64,000 bases of DNA from Bradyrhizobium iriomotense (GCF_018129405.1 NZ_JAFCLP010000019.1:62001-126000); one strand, 5' to 3'. Shown: positions 16,456 to 24,314, numbered from the stretch's first letter. Notes: generated by a model not told the origin, from the letters alone. Numbers and translations: made by a program.

Positions 16456-17313
16456 CTACCGCGCGTTGTTTTGCGCGAAGGCGGTTTCGAACTCAAGGGG
16501 CGACTGGTATCCGAGCGCCGAGTGCAGGCGCTCTTTGTTGTAGACCTCCGCGATGAAGCTGTTGATGTGGCGGCGGGCATCGCCCAGATCGGCAAAGGCC
16601 TTACCGTTGATCTGTTCAGCCTTGAGCGTTTTCATGAAGCTTTCAGCCTTGGCGTTGTCGAAGGGATTGCCCGGCCTGCTCATGCTGATGGTGATGTCGC
16701 GATCGGCAAGCCGCTGGCGATAGGCGATGGAGGCGTATTGCACGCCGCGGTCGGAGTGATGGATCAGACTGCCGGGGGCCGGTCCCCGAGCCGCGATGGC
16801 CTTCTCCAGCGCGGCAATGGCAAGCGAGGCATCGAGCGTGTCCTCGAAAGCCCAGCCAACAGCCTTGCGCGAGAACGCGTCGAGAATGACGGCGAGATAG
16901 GCGAAGGATTTAGCCAGATGCACATAGGTGATGTCCGCGACCCAAATCTGGTCGGGTGCGGACGGCACCAAGCCACGGACCAGATTCGGGACGACGAGAA
17001 AGCCCGATGGCCGCTCCGCGGGCGGCTTCAGGAACGGCGTCTTGCGCTGTGCCAGCAGGTTATCTTCACGCATAAGTCGCTGAACTTTCTTGGCGTTTAC
17101 GACCATGCCTTGGCGCCGAAGGGTGGCGGTCACCCGCCGATAGCCGTAGAAGACGTGCTTGAGGCAAATGCGTTGGATCACGTCGCGCAGCTCGCATTCG
17201 GCCGTCTCGCGGCTGCGTTTGGCCTGGTAGCGATAATACGTCGCGCGCGGCAGACCCGCGAGATGACACAGGCGCTGCACATCGGCATGAGCATCGATCG
17301 TCTTCGATGTCAT
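16456..17313 (-). CDS. IS3-family transposase OrfB (DDE integrase domain)
   Basis: This 285-residue catalytic subunit has an HTH_21-type N-terminus (YGYRRVTATLRRQGMVVNAKKVQRLMRE), then the rve fold with the DDE triad: VADITYVH (first Asp near 115), HHSDRGVQY (second Asp near 178) and NAKAESFMKTLK (Glu near 215). The ATG overlaps the orfA stop (17310-17313), so OrfB may be made by coupling or by programmed frameshifting into an OrfAB fusion. Confidence 0.93.
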   Translation of the reverse strand: MTSKTIDAHADVQRLCHLAGLPRATYYRYQAKRSRETAECELRDVIQRICLKHVFYGYRRVTATLRRQGMVVNAKKVQRLMREDNLLAQRKTPFLKPPAERPSGFLVVPNLVRGLVPSAPDQIWVADITYVHLAKSFAYLAVILDAFSRKAVGWAFEDTLDASLAIAALEKAIAARGPAPGSLIHHSDRGVQYASIAYRQRLADRDITISMSRPGNPFDNAKAESFMKTLKAEQINGKAFADLGDARRHINSFIAEVYNKERLHSALGYQSPLEFETAFAQNNAR

Positions 17314-17711
17314 GGTTTTGATGACTTCGATGATGCGGGTGCGAGTTTGCCTTGCGCTGCCGGCCGCTCCAATGCGCGCAAGGCTTGCCGAAAAAAATCG
17401 AGGTCCATCTGCTGGCGGCCCACCAGCCGTTCGAGTTCGGCAATGCGGGCTTTGGCAAGCGCGAGGGCGGAGCGCTTGTCGTCGTACGTCGCTAGCGGCT
17501 TGAGCTTGCGGGGGCCAGGTTTGGGTCCGGGCTTCCGGTTCAAACCGTCCGGCCCAGCGGCGTTCCAGGCTTTGATCCAGTCATGGAGAATCTTGCGGGA
17601 GATTCCAAGCTCGCGGGCCACAGGGAGGACGCCTTCGCCTCGCTCAACCCGCTTGATTGCCTTCAACTTGTAAGCCGTCGGAAACTGACGCTTCTTTCCT
17701 CGTCCTGCCAC
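17310..17711 (-). CDS. IS3-family transposase OrfA (helix-turn-helix)
   Basis: A 133-residue DNA-binding subunit with a helix-turn-helix (RVERGEGVLPVARELGISRK, residues about 21-40, then ILHDWIKAWN) followed by a leucine-zipper-like stretch (ALAKARIAELERLVGRQQMDLDFFRQALRA, written here only as family evidence in two parts: ALAKARIAELERLVGRQ and MDLDFF). It recognises the element ends and pairs with OrfB. Confidence 0.88.
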   Translation of the reverse strand: MAGRGKKRQFPTAYKLKAIKRVERGEGVLPVARELGISRKILHDWIKAWNAAGPDGLNRKPGPKPGPRKLKPLATYDDKRSALALAKARIAELERLVGRQQMDLDFFRQALRALERPAAQGKLAPASSKSSKP

Positions 17712-17824
17712 AGGTCATCCTCGAAATGCCTGTCACTGTAATTATCGTGTCTCACTTCAGGGGTGCAGTCCAACACTGTCACCGTAGTGCGAAGATCCAT
17801 ATCTCGCTCACACCGTACGGACGT

Positions 17825-18151
17825 TCAGCCGCCGGCGCTGTCCATCATGTAGCTTCGAAAATGCAGATCAAGCGCGACAGAGCCCGCAGCACCGAGCAGG
17901 ACGAGGATACTCGCATATATCAGTGGCTTCCTCACATCTGCACGGAATGACCATACGCCGAGGCCAAGGAATCCGATCCCGAAGGCGAGGCTGAACCAGG
18001 TCAGGCAGATGGCCAATTGCTGCTCGGCGCGATCCAGCTGAGACATGAATCCGTCGGGAAATCCCAGCCACGTGACGAACACCGATAGGCGAGCCGAACC
18101 CGCGAACATCAGGACTGCGAGTGCGAACGGATAGACATTCTTGCATGCCAT
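17825..18151 (-). CDS. Small three-span membrane protein
   Basis: From the ATG at 18151 the protein is about 108 residues (MACKNVYPFALAVLMFAGS...), with hydrophobic segments around residues 8-25, 48-68 and 78-95. The upstream frame contains an improbable Met/Cys-rich extension, so the internal start is preferred. No family is recognised. It is divergent from the small-protein operon beginning at 18359. Confidence 0.6.
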   Translation of the reverse strand: MACKNVYPFALAVLMFAGSARLSVFVTWLGFPDGFMSQLDRAEQQLAICLTWFSLAFGIGFLGLGVWSFRADVRKPLIYASILVLLGAAGSVALDLHFRSYMMDSAGG

Positions 18152-18358
18152 GAATTGTCTCGGTTGGGCCGTCTGACTATCATGCCGGTCGCACGGCATG
18201 CAAACCATGCGGTAAGTCATTAGCCACATCATACACATGCGGCTCGATAAGATTTATAACCGGGCAGGGCAAGGTCGGATGAGCGAGTGCGCCGGCCGTG
18301 CCCTCCGCGGCACGCAAGCGCAGTTGAACCCCGCCAGAGGCGGGGGCGACTAAACGCC

Positions 18359-18559
18359 ATGGCCGCTTTCCTTGCAGAATTCCTGTTCGATCTCGCCAGA
18401 AGCCTCGTCGGCAGCTGGCTGAGACAGGCTGCATTGGCCATTTGTGCGTGGCTCGACACGAAGATTCACGGCCGCGCTGCACGCTTTGTCGTGGGCGGTC
18501 TGCTCGGGATCGCCGCCTATTTCCTCATTCCTGTTATCGCCGGGCTGCTGGGTCTTTGA
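18359..18559 (+). CDS. Small membrane protein, first of a coupled trio
   Basis: A 66-residue protein (MAAFLAEFLFDLARS...) with an amphipathic N-terminal helix and a C-terminal transmembrane helix (VVGGLLGIAAYFLIPVIAGLL). Its stop codon overlaps the next start (TGATG at 18557-18561), indicating translational coupling. Function unknown. Confidence 0.65.
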   Translation: MAAFLAEFLFDLARSLVGSWLRQAALAICAWLDTKIHGRAARFVVGGLLGIAAYFLIPVIAGLLGL

Positions 18560-18822
18560 TGCCCTCCGTGAAGACAAACTTCTGCATCGCATTGGCCATC
18601 GGGGCGTTCGTCTCATTGGTGCTCCTCGCCATCGAGCCGCTGACCGATTTCGCTTATCTTTCGCTGGAATGGCCTGGCATCACCGTAGCGTATTTCTTCT
18701 GGGGAGCGGTAGGAGGCTCCTCCTTCCTCGGCATCGCCATTTCCTGGCTCGTGAATGCGCTCGTCTACGGTCTGGGTGCTTTCGTCATTCTCAGCGCTGT
18801 AAAGGTGCTGAGGGAGGCATGA
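18559..18822 (+). CDS. Small two-span membrane protein, second of the trio
   Basis: An 87-residue protein with hydrophobic helices near residues 8-25 (FCIALAIGAFVSLVLLAIE) and 42-80 (ITVAYFFWGAVGGSSFLG and ISWLVNALVYGLGAFVI). Its stop overlaps the next start (ATGA, 18819-18822). No family is recognised. Confidence 0.65.
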   Translation: MPSVKTNFCIALAIGAFVSLVLLAIEPLTDFAYLSLEWPGITVAYFFWGAVGGSSFLGIAISWLVNALVYGLGAFVILSAVKVLREA

Positions 18823-19076
18823 AGAGCTGGCTTCAGAGGTTAGGCAAGGTTGCGAGGGTTGCTGCGATTTGCGGCACCGTCGCGTGGCTCGTGCTTTTGA
18901 CAAGCTCTCCGCAAGCGCCCGATGCCGCACATCCCGAGCGTTACGCGCACCGGCACGACGTCCGGTATGTGAGCGAGGGGACAGAACTGGCTCTGCGAAT
19001 CTTGCTCGGCGCGTCGTTCACTCTGGTCCTGGTGGCATTCGGATGCCACTTCGCGACCAGCGACATGCGAGAGTGA
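18819..19076 (+). CDS. Small two-span membrane protein, third of the trio
   Basis: An 85-residue protein with an N-terminal helix (VAAICGTVAWLVLLT), a polar histidine-bearing loop (DAAHPERYAHRHDVRY) that could face the periplasm, and a C-terminal helix (LRILLGASFTLVLVAFGC). GGGAGG precedes the start. It is coupled to the two genes before it. Confidence 0.65.
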   Translation: MKSWLQRLGKVARVAAICGTVAWLVLLTSSPQAPDAAHPERYAHRHDVRYVSEGTELALRILLGASFTLVLVAFGCHFATSDMRE

Positions 19077-19118
19077 AAATAGCCGGTGGATTCCGGTGGC
19101 ATCATTCAGGATGATGCT

Positions 19119-19613
19119 TCAGCGCCTTGATCCGTCCTTGCCGCGCCCGGCCTCTTCGGACTCGTCCACGAGCGTCAAGGCCGCGCCGTCGTAGCTCAGC
19201 CTCAAGCCGCGGCCGACGATCCAGATCCATCCCTCGCGGGTATCCTTCGCCGGCTGGGCGTTGAACTGGTCGGAGATCGATTTGACGGCGGCGTCTTGCG
19301 GCCCGGGATTGTTCAGCGCCGCATGGACGCGCCAGATCGGATGCCTGGCGTCGACGTCGTCGCTGTCGATCGTGACCTTGGCGCCATCGACTGCGCATTC
19401 GAGGGTGAAGGTGTCGCGAAGCTGGCGGCAGCGGTAGCGGCGTTGCGTGATGACTTTGTTGGTCTCCTCCAATGTCATCCCGGGCGAGAAGCCGAGGATG
19501 TCGGACTTCTTCACATTGGCCAGCGATGCGGGCTTCAAAAACCCCGGCTGGATCGCCACGAGGGCGGCAATGGCCACAACGATCAAGCCGGCGATAACAA
19601 TGGCAATCTTCAT
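19119..19613 (-). CDS. Membrane-anchored hypothetical protein
   Basis: A 164-residue protein with an N-terminal anchor or signal (MKIAIVIAGLIVVAIAALVA) and a soluble domain with two cysteines (RYRCRQL and LECAVDG near 60-75) that may form a disulphide in the periplasm. The segment GFSPGMTLEETNKVI recalls small lipoproteins that regulate outer-membrane assembly, but this is only a resemblance. The C-terminal tail is basic. Confidence 0.65.
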   Translation of the reverse strand: MKIAIVIAGLIVVAIAALVAIQPGFLKPASLANVKKSDILGFSPGMTLEETNKVITQRRYRCRQLRDTFTLECAVDGAKVTIDSDDVDARHPIWRVHAALNNPGPQDAAVKSISDQFNAQPAKDTREGWIWIVGRGLRLSYDGAALTLVDESEEAGRGKDGSRR

Positions 19614-19966
19614 CAGCCCTCGCGAGAAACATCCGACCATACAACAGCCGGAGCATCCTACCAGCGTGGCGTCATCATTCCTGGTTGGTTGTGTTGGCCA
19701 ACGGGAATAAGAAAGCCACTTTCCTGAATGAGGACGTTCGGTCGGACGGACATTCTCCGGCAGGTTTTCCGAAACCGCCTTTCACACGCGTCCACGCTGA
19801 TGTATGTTCCATAGCGAGCCGCCAACGAGGTGTGCCGAAACCTCGTCAGTACCTGGCGGCGTTTATGCCCACGGCGGGCGGTGTACTCCATTTATTTCAG
19901 ATCCCACCGTCGCGACGATCAGCATCGTCGCGATGCGCGTCTTCATTTCAGAACGGAGCAAGCAAC
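19614..19966. other. Intergenic region upstream of the GYD-like gene
   Basis: No gene is supported. The one notable feature is a perfect inverted repeat TCGCGACGAT/ATCGTCGCGA at 19910-19933, about 33 nt upstream of the next start codon. Confidence 0.5.
19910..19933. promoter_or_regulatory. Inverted repeat upstream of the GYD-like gene
   Basis: A 10-bp perfect palindrome (TCGCGACGAT, 4-nt spacer, ATCGTCGCGA) lies between the likely promoter and the start at 19967. It could be an operator or a 5' UTR hairpin; nothing here decides which. Confidence 0.4.
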
Positions 19967-20302
19967 ATGCATTTCTGTCTCACAGGGCAATACACGCCGC
20001 GCGCTCTCAATGCCATTCTGGAAAATCCCACGACCAATCGCCAGGAAGCGGCGAGAAAGCTGGTCGAGGCGGCCGGCGGAAAGCTGGTCTCGATGTACAG
20101 CGTCGCGGTCGACGGACCCGGCGTTCTCGTGATCTTCGACGTGCCTGATCCCAGTGCGGCGCCTGCCATCTCCGGCCTCACCGTCACGGCGGGCACCTTG
20201 CAAAACGTGAAACTGATGCGCCTGTACACGCAGGACGAGATCAAGCAGGTGCGGCAGAACGCGGCCAAGCTGCGCTCGTCCTATAGCCCACCCGGCAGCT
20301 GA
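19967..20302 (+). CDS. GYD-domain-like protein
   Basis: This 111-residue protein resembles the GYD family of small ferredoxin-like alpha/beta proteins (MHFCLTGQYTPRALNAIL, then KLVEAAGGKLVSMYSVAV and GPGVLVIFDVPD). Their function is unknown. The start at 19967 follows GGAGCAAGCAAC. It appears to be a single gene. Confidence 0.75.
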   Translation: MHFCLTGQYTPRALNAILENPTTNRQEAARKLVEAAGGKLVSMYSVAVDGPGVLVIFDVPDPSAAPAISGLTVTAGTLQNVKLMRLYTQDEIKQVRQNAAKLRSSYSPPGS

Positions 20303-20337
20303 TCGTTCGAACTGTTTTCCGCACAATGCGAGGCCGC

Positions 20338-20364
20338 GGACCGCCGCTTTGAGCGGCGGTCTCG
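20338..20364 (+). terminator. Possible terminator hairpin
   Basis: GACCGCCGC and GCGGCGGTC (20338-20361) form a 9-bp stem with a short TTTGA loop between the GYD-like gene and the convergent gene at 20381. The absence of a T-run lowers confidence. Confidence 0.45.
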
Positions 20365-20380
20365 CGAACTCATGCTCAGG

Positions 20381-20704
20381 CTACGCGGCGATCCGTTGCG
20401 CGACGGGCGTCGTCAGGTACTTGAGCGCTTTCGCATGCTCGAGATCGGGAACCGCGATGGCCGTGTGGCTGTAGATCGCATGGGTCCGCGATGTCGCGAT
20501 CCTGTCCAGGATCTCCTTGCCCTTGATGACGTGCAGGCCCATTCCTTCCGCGGACGGGAAGATCGCCAGCACTACGTCATAAGCCGCGATCACGGCTCTC
20601 AGCGCCTCGGCCTTGTCCTCGGCGACATCGACAAAAACGCGAACATCGGCTGCGAGTTCACGCAGCTCGTCAAAATTCAGCACTGTGGGGATACTCCAAC
20701 GCAA
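20381..20704 (-). CDS. Hypothetical protein
   Basis: A 107-residue protein with alternating strand and helix character (VRVFVDVAEDKAEALRAVIA, then YDVVLAIFPSAEG). It lacks a signal or membrane segment and is probably cytosolic. Codon use is that of the chromosome. I do not recognise a family; the start could be the internal ATG-free region, so 20704 is tentative. Confidence 0.55.
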   Translation of the reverse strand: MRWSIPTVLNFDELRELAADVRVFVDVAEDKAEALRAVIAAYDVVLAIFPSAEGMGLHVIKGKEILDRIATSRTHAIYSHTAIAVPDLEHAKALKYLTTPVAQRIAA

Positions 20705-21169
20705 CGATACCTAATGAAGCTTGGATGCGTTAGGTTACTGAAGTCTCAACAACATGCCTCTCATCACAAGTTTAACGGTGAGGTGACTCCTTCGGTCTGG
20801 AGAACGCCGTCGAGCTCGTGGCCGCCGTCGGCCTGAGCTTCGTCGCGATCGGTGTTGCGGCCTGGTGGTTCGGTTGGGGACTCCCTGAAGGCCATCACAT
20901 TGCGCGCCGCGACGGCGATGGTGCCGGACGCATCTTCGCGATGTCGCGGCTGATATAGCGCGTCAGCTCTCGATCGACGGGTGGCAGGCGGCAGCAAAAA
21001 GTGACGGGATTCACGTGAAACTGCGGCTTGCGTTTTCGGCCTCGATGGGTTCTAAGCCCCGTGACTTCCTGACCGCCGGCATGACCACGAAGCGCGCTGC
21101 GCGGTTTTGTCATGTGCCCGGCAAGTGACCTCACAGCTCACACCCACCCAATTCAGAAGGATTCCAGAC
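20705..21169. other. Intergenic region with a possible gene remnant
   Basis: The stretch contains a 46-codon open frame (GTG at 20818 to TAG at 20958) with one hydrophobic segment (LSFVAIGVAAWWFGWGL), but no ribosome-binding site; it may be a gene fragment. The HU-like gene promoter should lie in the last 100 bp. Confidence 0.35.
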
Positions 21170-21466
21170 ATGGCGAAGATGACCAAGACTCAATTGATCG
21201 ACGCGATTGCCGAGGGCACGCAGCTCTCGAAGAACGACGTGAAGTCGGTCATCGAGTACATGGCCACCGTCGGCTACAAGGAGCTCAACGAGTCCGGTGA
21301 GTTCGTTATTCCCGGTTTCGTGAAGATGTCGGTCGTGAACAAGCCGGCGACCGAAGCGCGGATGGGCATCAATCCCTTCACCAAGGAGCCGATGCAGTTT
21401 GCGGCCAAGCCGGCGAGCAAGTCGGTCAAGGCCTCGCCGCTGAAGGTGGCCAAGGACGCCGTCTGA
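21170..21466 (+). CDS. HU-family DNA-binding protein
   Basis: A 98-residue nucleoid-associated protein of the HU/IHF fold. The N-terminal helices (KTQLIDAIAEGTQLSKNDVK) are followed by the beta arm with the conserved PGF (FVIPGFVKM) and the arm tip region NPFTKEPMQF (in place of NPxT). It ends in a short Lys/Ala/Ser tail. The start is preceded by AGAAGGA. It is more divergent than canonical HupB, so it may be an HU paralogue. Confidence 0.88.
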   Translation: MAKMTKTQLIDAIAEGTQLSKNDVKSVIEYMATVGYKELNESGEFVIPGFVKMSVVNKPATEARMGINPFTKEPMQFAAKPASKSVKASPLKVAKDAV

Positions 21467-21546
21467 TCCGGCGCTCACGCGCCGCCTTGCGTGCCGGACG
21501 AAACGACACGCGGGACGGCGCGATCATCCCTCGCGAAAAGCGAAAA

Positions 21547-21573
21547 CCCCGCCTGGGGGAAGCGGGGCTTTCT
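21547..21573 (+). terminator. Terminator of the HU-like gene
   Basis: CCCCGC (21547-21552) and GCGGGG (21562-21567) form a stem preceded by AAAA and followed by CTTTCT. Confidence 0.65.
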
Positions 21574-21629
21574 AATGGGGGAAGCCTGGGGGAAGCTTCA
21601 ATAGTTAGACGCGCGGGCCTGCCAAAGGT

Positions 21630-21707
21630 TCACGGTCTGACGAAGAGATCATGCTCGGCGAACGCGATCGCGAGCAGTCCCGCGAGCGCGAGGATCACCC
21701 ACAGCAC
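21630..21707 (-). CDS. Possible 25-residue membrane peptide
   Basis: GTG at 21707 to TGA at 21630 encodes one hydrophobic helix (LWVILALAGLLAIAFAEHD) with a charged tail. The ribosome-binding site is weak and the evidence is only the hydrophobic pattern and chromosomal codon use. Confidence 0.25.
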   Translation of the reverse strand: MLWVILALAGLLAIAFAEHDLFVRP

Positions 21708-21810
21708 CTGAAGCTCGCAGAAGCAGCTTCACGTCGCCTTCATGCAATTCGACGTGGGACGGAAAGCCGCGTTTCGAGACGCTTCGTTTCGGCCGGCGGT
21801 TTTAAAAAGA

Positions 21811-21839
21811 AAAACCCCGCGCGATGCGCGCGGGGTTTT
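21811..21839. terminator. Bidirectional intrinsic terminator
   Basis: AAAACCCCGCGCG (21811-21823) pairs with CGCGCGGGGTTTT (21827-21839) around a 3-nt loop. It has no obvious gene directly upstream on either strand except the doubtful peptide at 21630-21707. Confidence 0.7.
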
Positions 21840-22103
21840 CCAAACTGACGGCGATGGGATTTCAGCGCCTGGCCGTCAGTCATAGCTCTAACTTAAGGTT
21901 GAAAATCCAAAATGCAACAGCGCCGCGGCGACGGAATATGCTCGTCCACGCGGCGCTGCTATGTGACTGGGCGCTGAAATCCCCAGCCTTCATGAGTCTG
22001 CGCAGCGCCCGGAAGGTTCAAGACGATTTGCGCGGAAATCTCGCGGAGGGGCTGGACTTCGTGTTCTCTTTTTGTTCTAGTTAGGTCACCTTGGAGGTGA
22101 CTC

Positions 22104-22241
22104 ATGACCGTCGAAAAGCAGCGCGAAGTGATCCGGCTCTGGAACGAACTCAGGAAGGTCGAAGGCCCCGCCGCGGAAGAGCTCCGCATCCAGATCCTCG
22201 AATGCTTTTCCGAGAAGGGCAAAGGCAAGCGGGCGGCGTGA
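22104..22241 (+). CDS. 45-residue soluble microprotein
   Basis: ATG at 22104 and TGA at 22239 encode a helical, highly charged protein (MTVEKQREVIRLWNELRK, then AAEELRIQILECFSEKGKGK). The ribosome-binding site TTGGAGGTG is nearly perfect. Codon use is coding-like. No family is recognised. Confidence 0.65.
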   Translation: MTVEKQREVIRLWNELRKVEGPAAEELRIQILECFSEKGKGKRAA

Positions 22242-22449
22242 CGTACGTTCGGCCGGGATCGACGACATCAGGCAGGCGCGGTCCCGTTCTGGCGGCGCGC
22301 ACTTGATCTGATATCGCCGAGGGGGCGGTGCGTTGAGTTTTTGATCGCAGGCCGGTCATCGCGGGTTGCGTTGGCGCGTGGCGCTGTGTGTCCGTGTGCT
22401 CGCCGCCGCTCGCGTAGGAACCATCATCCTGCATCAGCGTTCGCGCACC

Positions 22450-22617
22450 ATGATATGCCCGCGATGCGCCAGGCCGATGACGGCGAGCTCGGCCAACAGC
22501 TTTCGATGCGAACCCTGCCGCGAGATCGTCATCGTGTTTGCGGTCGTCTCGACATTCGTGCCGCCGAAGATGTCTGCCACTGACGCAGCGGCGCAGTGCG
22601 ACTTCATCGATCGTTAG
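22450..22617 (+). CDS. Small zinc-ribbon-like protein
   Basis: From the ATG at 22450 a 55-residue protein begins MICPRCARPMTASSANSFRC and continues EPCREIVIVFAV. The two CxxC knuckles (Cys3/Cys6 and Cys20/Cys23) 13 residues apart are a zinc-ribbon spacing. There is no strong ribosome-binding site, so the start is uncertain. Confidence 0.5.
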   Translation: MICPRCARPMTASSANSFRCEPCREIVIVFAVVSTFVPPKMSATDAAAQCDFIDR

Positions 22618-22890
22618 GAAACGCTGCGCGCTGATTTTCTCGATTCCGATTCGTTCTGCGAGAACGAAATGGAGTCGGATGCGGAACAAGTCGCGACTGA
22701 CTTGAATCCCGATGCGGAGCCAAGCCGGCCGTGGGTACTGTGTGTCTCTGCGAACTCGATCGGCTCGCGGTGACCGGCGATTCGCGCGCGTGCTCCACAC
22801 CTCTTGTTAACAGTTGCTCCGCGCCGATTTCTTCGATTCCGATTCGTTCTTCGAGAACGAAATGGAGTCGAAGCTGGAACAAAGCTGGAC
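22618..22890. repeat. Two copies of an interspersed palindromic repeat
   Basis: Copies at 22623-22690 and 22815-22884 share GATTCCGATTCGTTCT.CGAGAACGAAATGGAGTCG (here split: GATTCCGATTCGTTCT and CGAGAACGAAATGGAGTCG). The core TTCGTTCT/AGAACGAA is an 8-bp hairpin. A third, more diverged copy is at 51272-51345. Open frames across this stretch on the minus strand are repeat artefacts. Confidence 0.75.
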
Positions 22891-23096
22891 GGCGAATGCA
22901 ATTGGCCTTCGGTCGCGGCCTGAACAAAGCTGTGCAGGGCAACGGGCGCGCTGCGCGAACGCCTAACGAAAGCTTTCGCGCAAGCCGATAACCCTATTCG
23001 GTTAGGTTAAAAGCCCAATCGCGTTGCGATTGCTGCTGCTTGGAGTAGGTGTTCCTGCAAGGACAAGAACGACTTTGCCAAGAAGCAGCTTTTGAC

Positions 23097-23294
23097 ATGA
23101 CGCCTTTTTCAGAACCGTCCTTTTATCAAGGCGATCGGCACACCTACCGGCGGGTCGCCATCGTCGGCTCGCTGTTCTGCCTCGCTTTCGTGGTGATCAG
23201 CTTCTCGCTGCGACCGCAAGACGACGACGTCCGCGTCGCGGTCAAGGCCGATAGGCTGGTGCGCACGGCGGGCCAGGCGCCACGCGCCAATTAA
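23097..23294 (+). CDS. Small single-span membrane protein
   Basis: A 65-residue protein starting MTPFSEPSFYQGDRHTYRR with one transmembrane helix (VAIVGSLFCLAFVVISFSL) and a charged C-terminus. The ATG at 23097 is preferred over one at 23049. Function unknown. Confidence 0.6.
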   Translation: MTPFSEPSFYQGDRHTYRRVAIVGSLFCLAFVVISFSLRPQDDDVRVAVKADRLVRTAGQAPRAN

Positions 23295-23303
23295 CGCTCG
23301 CAA

Positions 23304-23429
23304 TTAACGCTTGTCGGTGTGGATCGGGTCGGTCGCCGACGCATCGCGGGACGAAGCGCCGCGAGTTGCAAGCGCCACGAACCCGGCGAAGCCGGACAGG
23401 TTGAGCAGAACTTCGAGCCAGGCGGGCAT
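23304..23429 (-). CDS. 41-residue hypothetical protein
   Basis: ATG at 23429 and TAA at 23306-23304 encode MPAWLEVLLNLSGFAGFVALA followed by a Ser/Asp/Thr-rich polar tail. One hydrophobic helix suggests a membrane-anchored peptide. A GAGGG lies upstream of the start. It is convergent with the small membrane protein at 23097-23294. Confidence 0.5.
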   Translation of the reverse strand: MPAWLEVLLNLSGFAGFVALATRGASSRDASATDPIHTDKR

Positions 23430-23505
23430 ATCGGCCCTCGCATTTCGTCAGGACAACCTCAACGTGCGCGACGGACGCTTGTTCCGCGCGGGCAAAAAAA
23501 TCCGG

Positions 23506-23736
23506 CTAGAGCCGGGAGGAGGGGTCGAGCCGCCGGCCGAGAGCCGCGACGGATTCGGATGAGGGCTGCTCCTTGAGGAACTCGGCGATGGCCCGCGCGA
23601 GTTCGCCGTCGCTCATCGGCGTCGGCGGCTGGCGCAGCGTGCCGACACCGAAATTGCGCACGATCTTCTCAAAGTGCTGATCATCGGATTTGGGAACGAG
23701 CCTGCGGATGCGGGCCAGCAAAGCGGATATGGGCAA
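23506..23736 (-). CDS. Small hypothetical protein
   Basis: A 76-residue basic protein (MPISALLARIRRLVPKSDDQ...) with a helical C-terminus (DGELARAIAEFLKEQPSS). GGAGGAAGGA lies upstream of the ATG, a strong ribosome-binding site. No family is recognised. Confidence 0.6.
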   Translation of the reverse strand: MPISALLARIRRLVPKSDDQHFEKIVRNFGVGTLRQPPTPMSDGELARAIAEFLKEQPSSESVAALGRRLDPSSRL

Positions 23737-24026
23737 TCCTTCCTCCTCGGCATCCGCCCCCGCTGGCAGCCATTATCGTCTGCTGCCGTTTGCTCCCGTG
23801 TTGCTTCCCTTGGAACTGAAAACCCCGCCAGCATCGCGGAGGATACTGACGGGGCTTCCGTGCTTTTGCCTCTACCGGATAGCGGAGGCTCTGCACTTGC
23901 AGACTTAATGCCCGCGAGGAGATTTCGTTCCGCCTGCATCGGTATTTTTTGACAGCCCCCGGTTCCGCCTGCGCGCAACCATCGCAGGCGGCCCGCGTTG
24001 TGCTTCCTGTTGCGAAGGAGGAGATC

Positions 24027-24314
24027 ATGAAGAAGACACTGGCAGTTCTCGCCACCGTCGCAGCCGTCGGCGTGACCGCGGTCGCGGCGCCTGCGCCCGC
24101 CGAGGCTCGCGGACGCGGCATCGGCCCGGGCCTCGCATTCGGCCTTGCCGCCGGCGCGATCACCGCGGGCGCGGTCGCCGCATCGCATCCGTACGGCTAT
24201 TATGGTCCGGGCTACGGCTACTATGACGGGCCGGCCTATTATTACGGACCGGGCCCATACGCCTATGACGGCGGACCGTACTACCGGCGCCACTACTACT
24301 ATCGCCACTGGTAA
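24027..24314 (+). CDS. Secreted Gly/Tyr-rich small protein
   Basis: A 95-residue protein with a signal peptide (MKKTLAVLATVAAVGVTAVA, cleavage near AEA) followed by a glycine-zipper-like stretch (GPGLAFGLAAGAITAG) and a Tyr/Gly/Pro-rich tail with repeated YGPGYGYYDGP-type units ending RRHYYYRHW. GGAGGAGATC precedes the start and a strong terminator follows. Similar proteins are abundant in Bradyrhizobium and probably lie at the envelope; the role is unknown. Confidence 0.8.
   Translation: MKKTLAVLATVAAVGVTAVAAPAPAEARGRGIGPGLAFGLAAGAITAGAVAASHPYGYYGPGYGYYDGPAYYYGPGPYAYDGGPYYRRHYYYRHW

Larger units (their letters stand above)
16395..17772 (-). mobile_element. IS3-family insertion sequence, complete
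   Basis: The 1378-bp element carries two overlapping ORFs (orfA 17711-17310, orfB 17313-16456). It is bounded by perfect inverted repeats of about 43 bp (16395-16437 and 17730-17772) beginning TGGACTGCACCCCTGAAGTG and ending with the CA expected of IS3 elements. Both ORFs look intact, so it may be active. I see no 3- or 4-bp target duplication (CAC on the left, ACA on the right), which hints at a rearrangement after insertion or at unclear ends. Confidence 0.93.

Noticed and set aside
16471-17673. Plus-strand 400-codon frame across the IS element
   Set aside because: It is antisense to both transposase ORFs, which carry complete HTH and DDE motifs.
22150-22942. Minus-strand frames with similar peptides (LRLHFVLEERIGIE and IRLHFVLAERIGIE)
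   Set aside because: The similarity comes from two copies of an interspersed DNA repeat; no start signals are present.
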